This document shows positions 45,961 through 54,724 of a DNA stretch of 64,000 bases, piece after piece. A program made the translations under genes and the position numbers. Source of the stretch: Yinghuangia aomiensis (GTDB lineage: Bacteria; Actinomycetota; Actinomycetes; Streptomycetales; Streptomycetaceae); NCBI RefSeq assembly GCF_039542225.1, contig NZ_BAABHS010000016.1, positions 62,001 to 126,000 on the forward strand, read 5' to 3'. Position 1 is the first letter of the stretch; each line of letters starts with the position of its first letter. The notes under the pieces were generated by a model. The model was not told where the DNA came from, searched no databases, and saw nothing but the letters and a program-made list of their open reading frames with translations.

Positions 45961-47295
45961 TCATGCGTGTTTGGTGACGGCGGGGGGTTTCCAGGTGCCG
46001 TCGAGGGCTGCGGGGTCGGGCCAGTAGGCGCGCAGGAAGAGCGCGAAGCGTCCGCCGGGTGCGGGGAGCCAGTTGGGGACCTGGTCGTCGGCGGGGCGCC
46101 GGCTGCCGACGTGCAGGGTGAGGGATCCGTCGTCGCCGGTTTGCAGGCTGGTGTTCTTGGTGCCGAGGGAGTAGCGGTCGAGTTCGTTGGGGTGGAAGAA
46201 GTGGTGCTCGTTGTAGAGCGTCACGGACCAGAAGCCTTTGACCGGCGGCAGTGCGCCCGGTGCGAACGTGAGGGTGTAGGTGTGTTCGCCGGTGAGGAGT
46301 TCGCCGTCGGCGTCGAGGTCCTGGTAGAAGTACGCGGTCTCCGACGGGGTGTTGACGAAGATGTTCGACTTGCCCATCGCCGCGCGCGACAGATAGTCGC
46401 CGCCGAACGCCGCGCCGTTGCGCTGGGTGCTCCAGTGGTGGTCGAGGGGGACGCCGATGTTGCGGAACTCGAACAGCTCGTGCATCAGCGTGGCGTTGGC
46501 GTCCTTGGCCGTGGCACGCAGTACGTCCGCGGTCTCCGGGTGGTTCCTCGCATCGTCGAGGACAGAGCGGAACATGCCGTAGAGGGCTTCCTCGCCGGGA
46601 CGGGCGGGCACTTCGTCCAGGACGGCGGGCAGCAGGTCGAAGAAGGTGTCCGGGTCGACCCACTGGGTCTCCTGCTCGCCCGCGGTGGCGTCGCCGGCGG
46701 GGAAGGAGGGGGCCTGGGACCAGTCGGTGGTGCGCATGGCGCCGGTGTACTCGGCGAGCGGGTAGACCATGACCTGGTTGATCGAGTGCTGGATCGCCGC
46801 GCGGTCGGCGTCGGTGTCGTTCATGAACACCCGCGGGATGCACACCGCGATCCGGGTGTCGAACCGGAACACGCCCTTGATGCCGTCCGGCACCTGCCCG
46901 TCCCAGCCCGTGGGGGCGAGCAGGTAGTGGCCGGGTTCGGTGCCGTACATCGCGCCGAGCTGCGCGAACGCGTCGGTGCGCTGGTCGACGACCTGGTAGA
47001 CCCAGAACCGGCCGCCGAAGTCGGGGACCTGGACGACCGACGGCCCGCGGCGGGCGTCCAGGATGCCGAATCCGTAGACGACGTCCTGGTTCGGGCAGGC
47101 CACGATGCGCTCCTCGGGCCTGATGTAGTCGTGCAGCATCCCGGCCGTGCCGGGCGGACCGGCGGGGATGATGCCGCCGATCAGGCCCGGCTCCGGGACC
47201 TGCTCCATGATCGAGAGCCGGCTGTGCATGTTGACCAGCGGCCACCCCCACAGGTACGCCAAACGGCCCACCGTGCGGCAGTAGTCGTCCGTCAT
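45961..47295 (-). CDS. DUF1254/DUF1214 domain protein (second copy)
   Basis: 444 aa from ATG 47295 with GGGGGAACGG upstream; ATG 47354 is a longer alternative. DUF1254 region: RLAYLWGWPLVNMHSRL, CPNQDVVYGFGILDARRGP, VQVPDFGGRFWVYQVVDQRT. DUF1214 region: GFWSVTLYNEHHFFHPNELD, GSRRPADDQVPNWLPAP. Same architecture as the gene at 5555-6898 but well diverged. No signal peptide. Biochemical role unknown. Confidence 0.92.
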   Translation of the reverse strand: MTDDYCRTVGRLAYLWGWPLVNMHSRLSIMEQVPEPGLIGGIIPAGPPGTAGMLHDYIRPEERIVACPNQDVVYGFGILDARRGPSVVQVPDFGGRFWVYQVVDQRTDAFAQLGAMYGTEPGHYLLAPTGWDGQVPDGIKGVFRFDTRIAVCIPRVFMNDTDADRAAIQHSINQVMVYPLAEYTGAMRTTDWSQAPSFPAGDATAGEQETQWVDPDTFFDLLPAVLDEVPARPGEEALYGMFRSVLDDARNHPETADVLRATAKDANATLMHELFEFRNIGVPLDHHWSTQRNGAAFGGDYLSRAAMGKSNIFVNTPSETAYFYQDLDADGELLTGEHTYTLTFAPGALPPVKGFWSVTLYNEHHFFHPNELDRYSLGTKNTSLQTGDDGSLTLHVGSRRPADDQVPNWLPAPGGRFALFLRAYWPDPAALDGTWKPPAVTKHA

Positions 47296-47801
47296 CCGTT
47301 CCCCCGCAACCGGCAGGGCAAGCTCAGCAGCAGATCGCGAAACCGTAGAAGTCATCCCATAACGGTAGGTTTCGGTATCGCCGGTGTCCTGTTGACCGGC
47401 ATTCCCACGTCCAGGACCCGGGCGGCGGCCACCGAGCTCGTCTGCCGTGTACCCGAGTCCGACGTTGAGAGGTTCGGAGACTGCCGGCGGCCCCCACAGC
47501 TCTGGAGTGCCGTCGAATCTCGGGTTCTGGCTCAACTTCTGGGGGGGCGGGTCCCGTGCGCCGCGGGAACCGACCCGGTGCAAGCCGCTGACGTGGTGTC
47601 TCCCTCTTCGTCGGCCGCGGTGTGCGGAGCGGACGCGCCGCACCACGGAACCTGAGCCGGAACCCGAGTTTCGAAGGCGTCGGGGGTTCGGGGGAGTTGT
47701 CGGTTTCGCTGCGGTAGCCCGCCGGGGCTGTCGCTTCGGTGCTGTGCGAGTCTGATCGCCCGCAGTCGGGCTGACGCGGAGCGCGACTGGAGGGGGACCT
47801 G
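47296..47801. other. Intergenic region
   Basis: About 500 bp between divergent genes. The only plausible coding is the optional N-terminal extension of the DUF1254 gene to 47354; the rest is G-rich with no recognisable protein. It must contain two promoters. Confidence 0.5.
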
Positions 47802-48515
47802 ATGCGGATGCCATGGCGTCGGCGGCCGACCGGGCTGCCGGAACGGCTTCTGGAGGCTGCGGGCATCCCGCGCAGGTCGCTGGCCGACACCAGCGACCGG
47901 GAGGTCTGTCGGGAAGTCGCGTTTCGGACGGTTCGCAGGGACAACGGCGCCCTCGCGGGCGTCTTGGCCGTCCTCGAAGAGGAACTGGCAGGCGAGTCGG
48001 AGTATGAACTCGCCGTCTCCTTCCTGGAGGACCTTCGGAATCTCTCCTCCCACGACCTCGCCGTGATGCGCTCGTCCGAGGAGGTCCGGTTGCTGCTCGG
48101 CCCCCGGTCCACGGTCTGCTGGAACACCGTGGGCGGCTTCTGGACCGAAGTGGCCCGGTGGTGCGCGCGGACGGACCGGGCCCTGGAGCCGATGGCCCGG
48201 TTCCTCGACGTGGACAACCCGCAACTGCAGGCGCTGGTCTGGACGGGCAGCAGAACCCTGCCCGGCGGGGAAAGGCTCGGGCTGGCCGAAGCCCTGCTCT
48301 TCGAGAAGAACGGCGGGACCCCGATCCCGGGTTCAGCCGCCTCGCGGAAGTGCTGCGTCGAACCGGGCAAGGCTGACCGCGGCGGGCGGTCCCCCGCCGC
48401 GGAGCCGGCTCCGCTCTGGCCGAGGTCATGGACAAAACCGGTGCGGCCCACGACGTCGGACCGAAGGGCACGCCCGGCGGCGGTGGTGCAGGAAGCCCTG
48501 AAGGACGCAGCCTGA
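47802..48515 (+). CDS. Hypothetical protein with probable 3' frameshift
   Basis: ATG 47802. Residues 1-180 look like a genuine helical protein (LAVLEEELAGESEYELAVSF, LEDLRNLSSHDLAVMRSSEE, WTGSRTLPGGERLGLAEALL). After GGTPIPG the annotated frame turns into low-complexity Arg/Pro/Ala. One frame over, the sequence continues sensibly as FSRLAEVLRRTGQG and stops at 48376. A one-base loss near 48335 best explains this; the original protein would be about 190 aa. Family not recognised. Confidence 0.6.
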   Translation: MRMPWRRRPTGLPERLLEAAGIPRRSLADTSDREVCREVAFRTVRRDNGALAGVLAVLEEELAGESEYELAVSFLEDLRNLSSHDLAVMRSSEEVRLLLGPRSTVCWNTVGGFWTEVARWCARTDRALEPMARFLDVDNPQLQALVWTGSRTLPGGERLGLAEALLFEKNGGTPIPGSAASRKCCVEPGKADRGGRSPAAEPAPLWPRSWTKPVRPTTSDRRARPAAVVQEALKDAA

Positions 48516-48521
48516 GCCGGA

Positions 48522-48556
48522 CCTGTGGATCATCCGTCCGCAGGATGATCCACAGG
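48522..48556. terminator. Bidirectional terminator
   Basis: Perfect 14-bp stem (CCTGTGGATCATCC and its complement) with a 7-base loop, between the convergent hypothetical and ArgJ genes. Confidence 0.8.
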
Positions 48557-48592
48557 AAAGCCCGAAGGCGCCCTGACGACCGGCGGCTGCGG

Positions 48593-49813
48593 TCAGCTCG
48601 TGTAGTCCGCGTTGACGCGGACGTAGCCGGCCGACAAGTCGCAGCCGTACACGGCCGCTTCCCCCTCTGCGATGCCGAGGGTGATGCCGATGTCGACCTG
48701 GGGTCGGCGCATGATCGCGGCGAGTGTGTCGAGGGTGCCGGGCTCCGGTTCTTCCGGGTATACCTCGACGTCGCCGAACCGGACGGTGACGTTGCCCGGC
48801 ACGATGTCGGTGTCGTCGGTGTTCTTGCCGATCGCCATGACCACGCGGCCCCAGTTCGGGTCGGCGCCGTGCACGGCGGTCTTGACCAGCGGTGAGTTCA
48901 CCACGCTCTTGGCGATGCGTTTGGCCTGGGCGTGGTCGCGGCCGCCGGTGACGGTGACGCGCAGGAGCTTGGTGGCGCCTTCGCCGTCGCGGGCGAGTTG
49001 GAGGGTGAGGTCCAGGCACAGGTCGGCGAGCGCGGCGGCGAAGGCGGCCGGGTCGACGGGGCCGGCGGCGCCGTTGGCGATCACCGCCACCGTGTCGGAT
49101 GTGGAGGTGTCGGTGTCGACGCTCAGGCAGTTGAACGTGCGGTCGACGGCGGTGCGCAGCGCCGTGTCCAGGTCGGCGGGCGTCAGTTCGGCGTCGGTGA
49201 CGAGGTAGGCGAGCATGGTCGCCATGTTCGGCTCGAGCATGCCGACGCCTTTGGCGACGCCGACGATGCGGGCTTGGCCGACGGTGCGTTCGGCGGTTTT
49301 GGGGCGGGTGTCGGTGGTCATCATCGCGCGGGCCACGTCGAGTGGTGCGGCGGTGAAGGCGGCGAGGCCGGGTTCGGCGGCGGTGTCGAAGTGGGCGCGG
49401 ATGGTGTCCATCGGCAGGGGGCGTCCGATGACGCCGGTGGAGCCGATGAGGATTTCGTCGTCGGGGACCTGGGCGATGGCGGCGACGCGGCGGACGACTT
49501 CGGCGGCGTTTTCGTGTCCTTGGCGTCCGGTGGCGACGTTGGCGTTCTGCGCGAGTGTGGTGACCGCGCGCAGGCGCTGTCCGGCGGCGTGGGTGCGGCT
49601 GAGGACGACGGCGGGTCCGGCGAAGAGGCTTTGGGTGAACACGGCGGCGCTGACGGCGGGCCGGTCGGAGGCGACGATCGAGATGTCGTCGCCGTGCGCG
49701 CGCAGCCCGCCGTGCCCGGTGTAGGCGCGGAAGCCCGTCGGCCAGGTCAGCGGGCCGGCGCCGGGAAGGGAGCCCGGGGAGGCCCCTTCAGGAAATGCAT
49801 GAACATGCGTCAT
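48593..49813 (-). CDS. argJ: Glutamate N-acetyltransferase/amino-acid acetyltransferase (ArgJ family)
   Basis: 406 aa; ATG 49813. Bifunctional ornithine acetyltransferase fold that self-cleaves before the nucleophilic Thr. The cleavage site is in GMLEPNMATMLAYLV. Other family blocks: ENAAEVVRRVA, VIGRPLPMDTI, TTDTRPKTAERT, DTDTSTSDTVAV, NSPLVKTAVHGADPNWGRV. It recycles acetyl groups between acetylornithine and glutamate in arginine synthesis. argC, argB and argD are not alongside, so this may be a second copy serving specialised metabolism, as with OAT2-type enzymes. The upstream site at 49813 suggests arginine-type control. Confidence 0.92.
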   Translation of the reverse strand: MTHVHAFPEGASPGSLPGAGPLTWPTGFRAYTGHGGLRAHGDDISIVASDRPAVSAAVFTQSLFAGPAVVLSRTHAAGQRLRAVTTLAQNANVATGRQGHENAAEVVRRVAAIAQVPDDEILIGSTGVIGRPLPMDTIRAHFDTAAEPGLAAFTAAPLDVARAMMTTDTRPKTAERTVGQARIVGVAKGVGMLEPNMATMLAYLVTDAELTPADLDTALRTAVDRTFNCLSVDTDTSTSDTVAVIANGAAGPVDPAAFAAALADLCLDLTLQLARDGEGATKLLRVTVTGGRDHAQAKRIAKSVVNSPLVKTAVHGADPNWGRVVMAIGKNTDDTDIVPGNVTVRFGDVEVYPEEPEPGTLDTLAAIMRRPQVDIGITLGIAEGEAAVYGCDLSAGYVRVNADYTS

Positions 49814-49829
49814 GCGGAATATATTTGCA
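49813..49829. promoter_or_regulatory. AT-rich palindrome at the argJ start
   Basis: TGC, an AATATATT core, and GCA in symmetric array (17 bp), touching the argJ start codon and unusually AT-rich for this DNA. It resembles an ArgR (ARG-box) site by eye only. Confidence 0.35.
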
Positions 49830-49977
49830 CTCTCAGGCGTGGGCGTCCATTCCTTATTTACTGCGCCACCACCGCAGGAACTACGTCCGAAGCCGGATGC
49901 GGGCGCGGACTTCCGGCGACAGACTCGGACGTCGACGTCGACGTGGGAGCGGGGAATCGGGGGATCGAGGCGTGCGT

Positions 49978-50451
49978 ATGGCCCGGCGGAGGACCAAGGC
50001 GACAGCGGTCGCGGGAGTACTCGTCGCGATGGCGGGTGTGCTCATGGCCTGCGACAGCTTCGGGAGTTCCTCGGATGCCGAGGCCGAGGAGGCGGCACAC
50101 CGCTGTGCGCCGCTGAGTTCCGACGCGTCGGACCTGGCCGCGCGGGTCCGGCCGATGGGGCCGGCGGTGTCCGCCACGTGGTGCATCCGGGCCCTCGGCA
50201 CGCCCGGCACGTCGCGCGTGTCGGTGCCGGGCCCGCACGACTGGGTGTTCTACGGCGTCGTCCGTCTCGCGGACCCCGCCACCGCGGACGCCTGGGGCCC
50301 GTGGCAGCCGAACGGCGCACCCGAACTGCTCGAGATGCCGGCCGCGTTGCGCTCCCTCGTCCCCGCGCCCGCCCAGTGGTCGTCCAACGGGGCCGGCGCC
50401 TACCTGGACCGCGCGTCCGCAACGCTGCTCCTCGACGGGGTATCCGCCTGA
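49978..50451 (+). CDS. Lipoprotein of unknown function
   Basis: 157 aa from ATG 49978 with GAGG upstream (GTG 49972 also possible). The N-terminus is RRR, a hydrophobic stretch (ATAVAGVLVAMAGVLMAC) and a lipobox ending at Cys25, then a Ser/Asp/Glu linker: a typical exported, lipid-anchored protein. The mature part has two further Cys and Trp-rich segments (HDWVFYGVVRL, WGPWQPNGAPELL). No enzymatic motif. Confidence 0.8.
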   Translation: MARRRTKATAVAGVLVAMAGVLMACDSFGSSSDAEAEEAAHRCAPLSSDASDLAARVRPMGPAVSATWCIRALGTPGTSRVSVPGPHDWVFYGVVRLADPATADAWGPWQPNGAPELLEMPAALRSLVPAPAQWSSNGAGAYLDRASATLLLDGVSA

Positions 50452-50521
50452 CCCCCGCCCACTCCCCGTCACACGTCGAAGGCGATCGTGTTCTTCACGC
50501 GTTCCACGGAGGCGTCGGAGG

Positions 50522-50663
50522 CTGTCCGCCGAGGTCCTCGATGGCAGCTTCGACGCGGGCTACGACCTCGACTTCGACGCCCTGTTCGCCTTCGGCCTCA
50601 AGCCGCTGCCGGACGGCATCGCCCTCATGGTCGAGCGGTCTGGCCCGGTCCCCAAGGCCCAGT
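50522..50663 (+). pseudogene. TetR-type C-terminal remnant
   Basis: Reads LSAEVLDGSFDAGYDLDF, then DALFAFGLKPLPDGIALMVE, which resembles the last helices of TetR regulators; no HTH upstream. It is in frame with the histidine phosphatase that follows but is not part of it. Confidence 0.4.
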
Positions 50664-50719
50664 CAGTGCCGTCGCAGGCAACGTCTGCCTGTGTTCGATA
50701 CGAGATATGGTCCCCAGCC

Positions 50720-51289
50720 ATGGGCGAACTGGTGGTGATCAGGCACGGCGAGACCGCATGGAGCCGGACCGGTCGGCATGCCGGCCGTACCGATCTGCCG
50801 CTGACCGAGGCGGGGGAGGACGTGGCACGTGCGCTCGCACCTCGGCTGTCCGAACGGGAGTTCGCCGCCATCTATGTCAGCCCGCTGACTCGCGCCGTCC
50901 GGACGGCCGAACTGGCGGGGCTGAGCAGCGCGGAGCCCGACGCGGACCTGATCGAGTGGGACTACGGCCGCTACGAGGGGCTGACCGCCGATCAGATCCA
51001 GGATCTCAAGCCCGGCTGGGAGCTGTGGCGCGACGGCGTCGACGGCGGCGAGGACCTCGGGCACGTGACAGTGCGGGTCGACGCCTTCCTCGGCCGGGTC
51101 AGGCCGCTATTGGACAGGGGCGACGTTGCCGTCGTTGCACACGGCCACCTGTCACGCATACTCACCGCGCGCTGGCTCGGGCTCGACGCGTCGGCCGCGC
51201 GGCAGTTCGGGCACCCGCATCCGGGGACGGTCAACACGCTGGGTTACGAGCACAAGCTGCCAGTCGTGCTCGGGTGGAACGTGCCGTAA
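50720..51289 (+). CDS. Histidine phosphatase family protein
   Basis: 189 aa; ATG 50720. Catalytic RHGET at residues 8-12, the second motif SPLTRAVRTAEL, the acid in LIEWDYGRYEGLT and the C-terminal VVAHGHLSRIL with the second active-site His. The pattern matches phosphoglycerate-mutase-like phosphatases such as broad-specificity acid phosphatases. A longer in-frame start at 50627 would fuse a TetR remnant and is rejected. Confidence 0.93.
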   Translation: MGELVVIRHGETAWSRTGRHAGRTDLPLTEAGEDVARALAPRLSEREFAAIYVSPLTRAVRTAELAGLSSAEPDADLIEWDYGRYEGLTADQIQDLKPGWELWRDGVDGGEDLGHVTVRVDAFLGRVRPLLDRGDVAVVAHGHLSRILTARWLGLDASAARQFGHPHPGTVNTLGYEHKLPVVLGWNVP

Positions 51290-51358
51290 CGGCGGCTGCC
51301 CCTACCCCGTCCAAGGTGTAGCCACTGCCGCGCCATGAGGCGATGTTGGCCCTGTCGA

Positions 51359-52240
51359 CTAGATGCCCGACCGGCGCTCCCCGCTGCGGATGGCCTCGAC
51401 GAGCGCGGTGTGCGTGTCGGCGTCCGCGGCGGCGATCAGGCCGCCGGTGCTCGTACCGAGGGGGCGGCCGTCGATGCCGGTCACGACGCAGCCCGCCGCC
51501 TCGCACAAGGCGATCCCCGCGGCGAAGTGCACGCTGCCGCGCAGGTCGCCGCCGTCGGTGACATAACCGGCGCGCTGCCCCGACGCCACCCACGCCACCG
51601 CCAGCGTCGTGGAGACCACGCGCGGCCGGAACCGGGCGGCGAACCCCGGCGCGGCCGGCAGGTCGACGGCGCGGAAGGCGGGGGCGTGCGGGAACGGCGG
51701 GTCGAGGTTCACATCGACCAGGCACGTGCCGGGCGACGGCACCGCGGTCTCGGAAACGCTGCCGCCCGCCGATGCCGCGGTGCCGAATGCCGCCGCTGCG
51801 CCGCGGCGCACGTACGCGCCGGTCCCGTCCGTCCAGAACACGTCCCCGGTGAACGGGGCCGCGACCGCGGCCGCGGTCGTGCGGTCGCCGGTGCGCAGCG
51901 CGACGTTGACCGCGACCGCCAGGTTGCCTGCCGCGTAGTTGAGCGTGCCGCACAGCGGATCGACCAGCCAACGGCGTTCGGCTCGGTCGGCTCCGGTGCG
52001 GCCGGATTCCTCGCCGGTGACCGCGTCGTCGGGGCGTGCGGTGCGCAGCAGGTCGACGATGGCCTGTTCGGCGGCGAGGTCGGCGGCGGTCGCGAAGTCT
52101 CCGGCGCCCTTGTCGACCCGGGACACGGGTGTGCCGCACAGCGACCGGACGATGTCGGCGCCCGCGAGGGCCGCGGTGACGGCCAGCTGCGGGTCGGTCC
52201 CGGCACGGGGTGGGGTGCCGGATGCGGTGTTCGTGGTCAT
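51359..52240 (-). CDS. Inositol monophosphatase-like protein with DPLCGT motif
   Basis: 293 aa; ATG 52240. IMPase-fold blocks: GEESGRTGADRAERRWL, VDPLCGTLNYAAGN, TTLAVAWVASGQRAGYVTDG and HFAAGIALCEAAGC. The canonical DPIDGT is DPLCGT, so the second Asp metal ligand is Cys, and the C-terminal WD motif is replaced. I recall such variants as a recurrent actinomycete subgroup. Catalysis as a Mg phosphatase is uncertain. Nothing nearby clarifies the substrate. Confidence 0.85.
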   Translation of the reverse strand: MTTNTASGTPPRAGTDPQLAVTAALAGADIVRSLCGTPVSRVDKGAGDFATAADLAAEQAIVDLLRTARPDDAVTGEESGRTGADRAERRWLVDPLCGTLNYAAGNLAVAVNVALRTGDRTTAAAVAAPFTGDVFWTDGTGAYVRRGAAAAFGTAASAGGSVSETAVPSPGTCLVDVNLDPPFPHAPAFRAVDLPAAPGFAARFRPRVVSTTLAVAWVASGQRAGYVTDGGDLRGSVHFAAGIALCEAAGCVVTGIDGRPLGTSTGGLIAAADADTHTALVEAIRSGERRSGI

Positions 52241-52314
52241 GGGACCGGAACCCTAGCCAACCCCCGGCTGCGCCGCCGGGGCCGCGCCGGGCCGGGTTGG
52301 CGAATGCACGGTGT

Positions 52315-52770
52315 TCAGTCGCGTTCCCGGCCGAGCGCGGCCAGCCGGGTGAGGGCCGGCAAGGCGGCGGCGAGTGCGGTGCGTTCCGCGGGTGTGAGTG
52401 CGGCCAGCAGCGGGGCCAGGTGGCGGGTGCGGTCCGCGGTGCGGGACCGGCCGATGCCGCGTCCGGCGTCGGTGATGTGCACGAGGACGGCGCGTTTGTC
52501 CGTGGGATCCGGGCGGCGCTCCACGAGCCCTTCGCGTTCCAGGCGGGTGACGAGCTGGGTGATGCCCGGCTGTGTCATCTGCTCGGTGCGCAGCAGTTCG
52601 GTCAGGCGCAGCGGGCGCTCCGCGGTGGCGAGCGTGTCCAGGACGGACAGGGTGGTGAACGGATGCTGTTCGAGTGCGGGCAGGCGGATGTAGACGCGGT
52701 TGAAGTCCTCGATGGCGGCGGTGAACTCGGCGGGGTCGAGGTCGGTGCCGGGCTGGGGGGTGGCGTCCAC
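52315..52770 (-). CDS. MarR family transcriptional regulator
   Basis: 151 aa from GTG 52770. HTH: RLTELLRTEQMTQPGITQLV, wing: GLVERRPDPTDKRAVLVHIT, with flanking dimerisation helices. Lies 75 bp upstream of the IMPase-like gene on the same strand, so the two may be cotranscribed. Confidence 0.92.
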   Translation of the reverse strand: MDATPQPGTDLDPAEFTAAIEDFNRVYIRLPALEQHPFTTLSVLDTLATAERPLRLTELLRTEQMTQPGITQLVTRLEREGLVERRPDPTDKRAVLVHITDAGRGIGRSRTADRTRHLAPLLAALTPAERTALAAALPALTRLAALGRERD

Positions 52771-52858
52771 GCGGTGAATATAGCCGTCGCGGGGGCACCG
52801 GCCCGGCGGGGTCGTGCGTGGGCGGGGGTTCGTGTCCGGGTGCCGTCGCGGCGGGCGG

Positions 52859-53353
52859 TCAGTAGCCGCGGTGCGAGAACGGCTGGCTGCGCCAGTGGAG
52901 TCCGGGCGGCAGTGTGGTGGCGGGTGCGGGGGCCGGGTCGGGCTTGGTCTCGGGGACGTCGCCGGTGCGCGGGTCGGCGCCGCGGCCGCTGCCGGGGCAG
53001 GTCACGGCGGTGAAGGGGGTGGCCGGGGCCGGGTCGAGGGCGTGGACCGGGATCGGCGTCGGGGCCGCTTCTTCGGCGTGCATCGCGGAGCCGTTGTCGT
53101 CGGGTTCGACGTCCGGATCGGCGAAGTCCCCTGCCGTGTCCGTCGCCTCGCGTGCGTCCGTGGGCCGGTCCGGGTCGGTGGCCAGGACGGTGCCGCAGTG
53201 GGCGCAGCGGACCCGGGCGGGTGCGGTGCGGGTGCGGGCGGCCGGGGTGGCGGGTCTGCCGGTGACGTCGTCGTCCGGTGCGGGGGCCGGGCCGGCGGGC
53301 GGGGTGTCGGGGTGGTCGGCCGCGTCGCGGATGTCCAGGGCGATGCTGCTCAT
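52859..53353 (-). CDS. Hypothetical Pro/Ala-rich protein with CxxC motif
   Basis: 164 aa; ATG 53353 with GGGGGGAACC upstream. One CxxC pair (RVRCAHCGTVLATD), otherwise acidic and Pro/Ala-rich, presumably disordered, ending in HWRSQPFSHRGY. Not recognised. Same strand as, and downstream of, the integrase-like gene. Confidence 0.55.
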   Translation of the reverse strand: MSSIALDIRDAADHPDTPPAGPAPAPDDDVTGRPATPAARTRTAPARVRCAHCGTVLATDPDRPTDAREATDTAGDFADPDVEPDDNGSAMHAEEAAPTPIPVHALDPAPATPFTAVTCPGSGRGADPRTGDVPETKPDPAPAPATTLPPGLHWRSQPFSHRGY

Positions 53354-53571
53354 GTTGGTGGTTCCCCCCTGTCGCGTCCGCGGAGGAGGCCCGTTCGTCC
53401 GGCGGGCCCCGGTGGTGCCGCTGCGCCGACCATAGCCCCCGGGGTGGGCTGCTGTGCAGCCCCTGGTGGGGACGAACGTGCGGGCGACAGCGGACAGTTG
53501 CGCGGCGGGCACGGCGGGTGGGTCGGCCCGGGGCGGGCCGGCCGCGGGAGGGTGCTTGCGGCCGGGTTCGG

Positions 53572-54567
53572 TCAGGGGGCGGTCTTGGCGGTCTTGCGGG
53601 CTTTTCCGGTCGGCGGGGGTGCGGTTTCCGTCTCGGGTTCGGGGTGCGGGTCGATGGCGCGGCGGAGTTGTTCGAGGCGGTACGGGAGGGGTTCCCAGCC
53701 GGGTTGGCCGAGCATGTCGGCGTTGACCTGGACGACGGTGCGGGTGTAGGCGCGGGCGAGGCCGCGGGGCATCAACGGCATTCCGGCGGGGCGGAGTTGG
53801 GCTTGGCCGGCGGCGTCGAGGATGCCGGCGTGGTTGCCGCGTACGGAGACCCACAAGGCGTTGGCGGTGCCTTGGACTTCGCGGATGAGGTCGTCGCGGA
53901 CGGTGAGCCATTGGCGCAGGGCGATGCGGGTGGGGGCGGTCAGGTGGTGGTGTTCGGTGACCGGTGGGGCGATGGAGCGGGCTTGGGGTTTGCGGACGAT
54001 GGTGACGGTGGCGAGGTCCGCGGTGAGGTCGCGGGTGCGCAGGGCGCACAGTTCGCCGGCGCGGGCGCCGGTGTCGAGGACGACGCCGATGAGGGCGAAG
54101 AGGCGGACGCGGCCGGGGTCGGCGCCGGGTCGGTCGGCGCCGGCTTCGAGCCAGCCGTGCAGGAGGGAGCGCTGGCGGGGGCCGACGGGGGTTTTGGGTT
54201 CGGGGAGGGCGGGGCGTTCGGGGGCTTCGATGGGGACGGTGCCGGCGCGGGCGAGGATGTCGAGGCAGTCCAGGCGGATGCGGATGCTGGCGTTGGTGGA
54301 GGCGGGGCTGCCGGGGGCGGCGCGGGTGCGCAGGTCGCCGCGCGAGGCGAGGGTGATGTAGGCGGTGAGGGGGCCGGCTTTGAACAGGTCGGTGAGGGAG
54401 TCGCGGGCCTGTTCGGGGAAGCCGTCGGTGTCCAGGGCGCGGCGCAGTTCGCCGGCGACCCAGCGCAGTTGGCGGGCGCGGGCGGGGGAGGTTTCGTCGC
54501 GGGCGAGCGCGCGTTGGAGGGCGCGGTCGAGCTGGTCGAGCACGGGCGGGCGGCCTGCGGTCGTCAT
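53572..54567 (-). CDS. Tyrosine-recombinase-like integrase
   Basis: 331 aa from ATG 54567 (ATG 54573 or a longer start at 54612 possible). The catalytic-domain box I is clear: LIGVVLDTGARAGELCALRT with the active-site Arg. Box II (HxxR) and the terminal Tyr are not obvious; PLMPRGLARAYTRTVV and LPYRLEQLRRAID occupy the expected places. Either a divergent or a catalytically weakened XerC/D-like protein. No tRNA or att repeats seen nearby. Confidence 0.65.
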   Translation of the reverse strand: MTTAGRPPVLDQLDRALQRALARDETSPARARQLRWVAGELRRALDTDGFPEQARDSLTDLFKAGPLTAYITLASRGDLRTRAAPGSPASTNASIRIRLDCLDILARAGTVPIEAPERPALPEPKTPVGPRQRSLLHGWLEAGADRPGADPGRVRLFALIGVVLDTGARAGELCALRTRDLTADLATVTIVRKPQARSIAPPVTEHHHLTAPTRIALRQWLTVRDDLIREVQGTANALWVSVRGNHAGILDAAGQAQLRPAGMPLMPRGLARAYTRTVVQVNADMLGQPGWEPLPYRLEQLRRAIDPHPEPETETAPPPTGKARKTAKTAP

Positions 54568-54724
54568 GGGCATCCAGCGTAGTGGCGCATAACGGGCCGG
54601 TCCCGGGGACACGCGAATTGGTTCGTGCCGATCGCGGTTTGCGGCGGCCGGTGGTGGTCCGGTCGTGGTGTCGGGGCGGGGGCGAGCGGGTGGCGGGGCC
54701 CGGTCATGCCCTAGGTTGGGGCGC

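Noticed and set aside
45961..48471. 836-codon frame fusing the DUF1254 gene with upstream sequence
   Set aside because: The extra 390 codons lie antisense to the hypothetical gene at 47802 and are low-complexity; a good ribosome site precedes ATG 47295.
50627..51289. Longer histidine phosphatase starting at 50627
   Set aside because: The added residues resemble a TetR tail; RHGET should sit near the N-terminus, which ATG 50720 provides.
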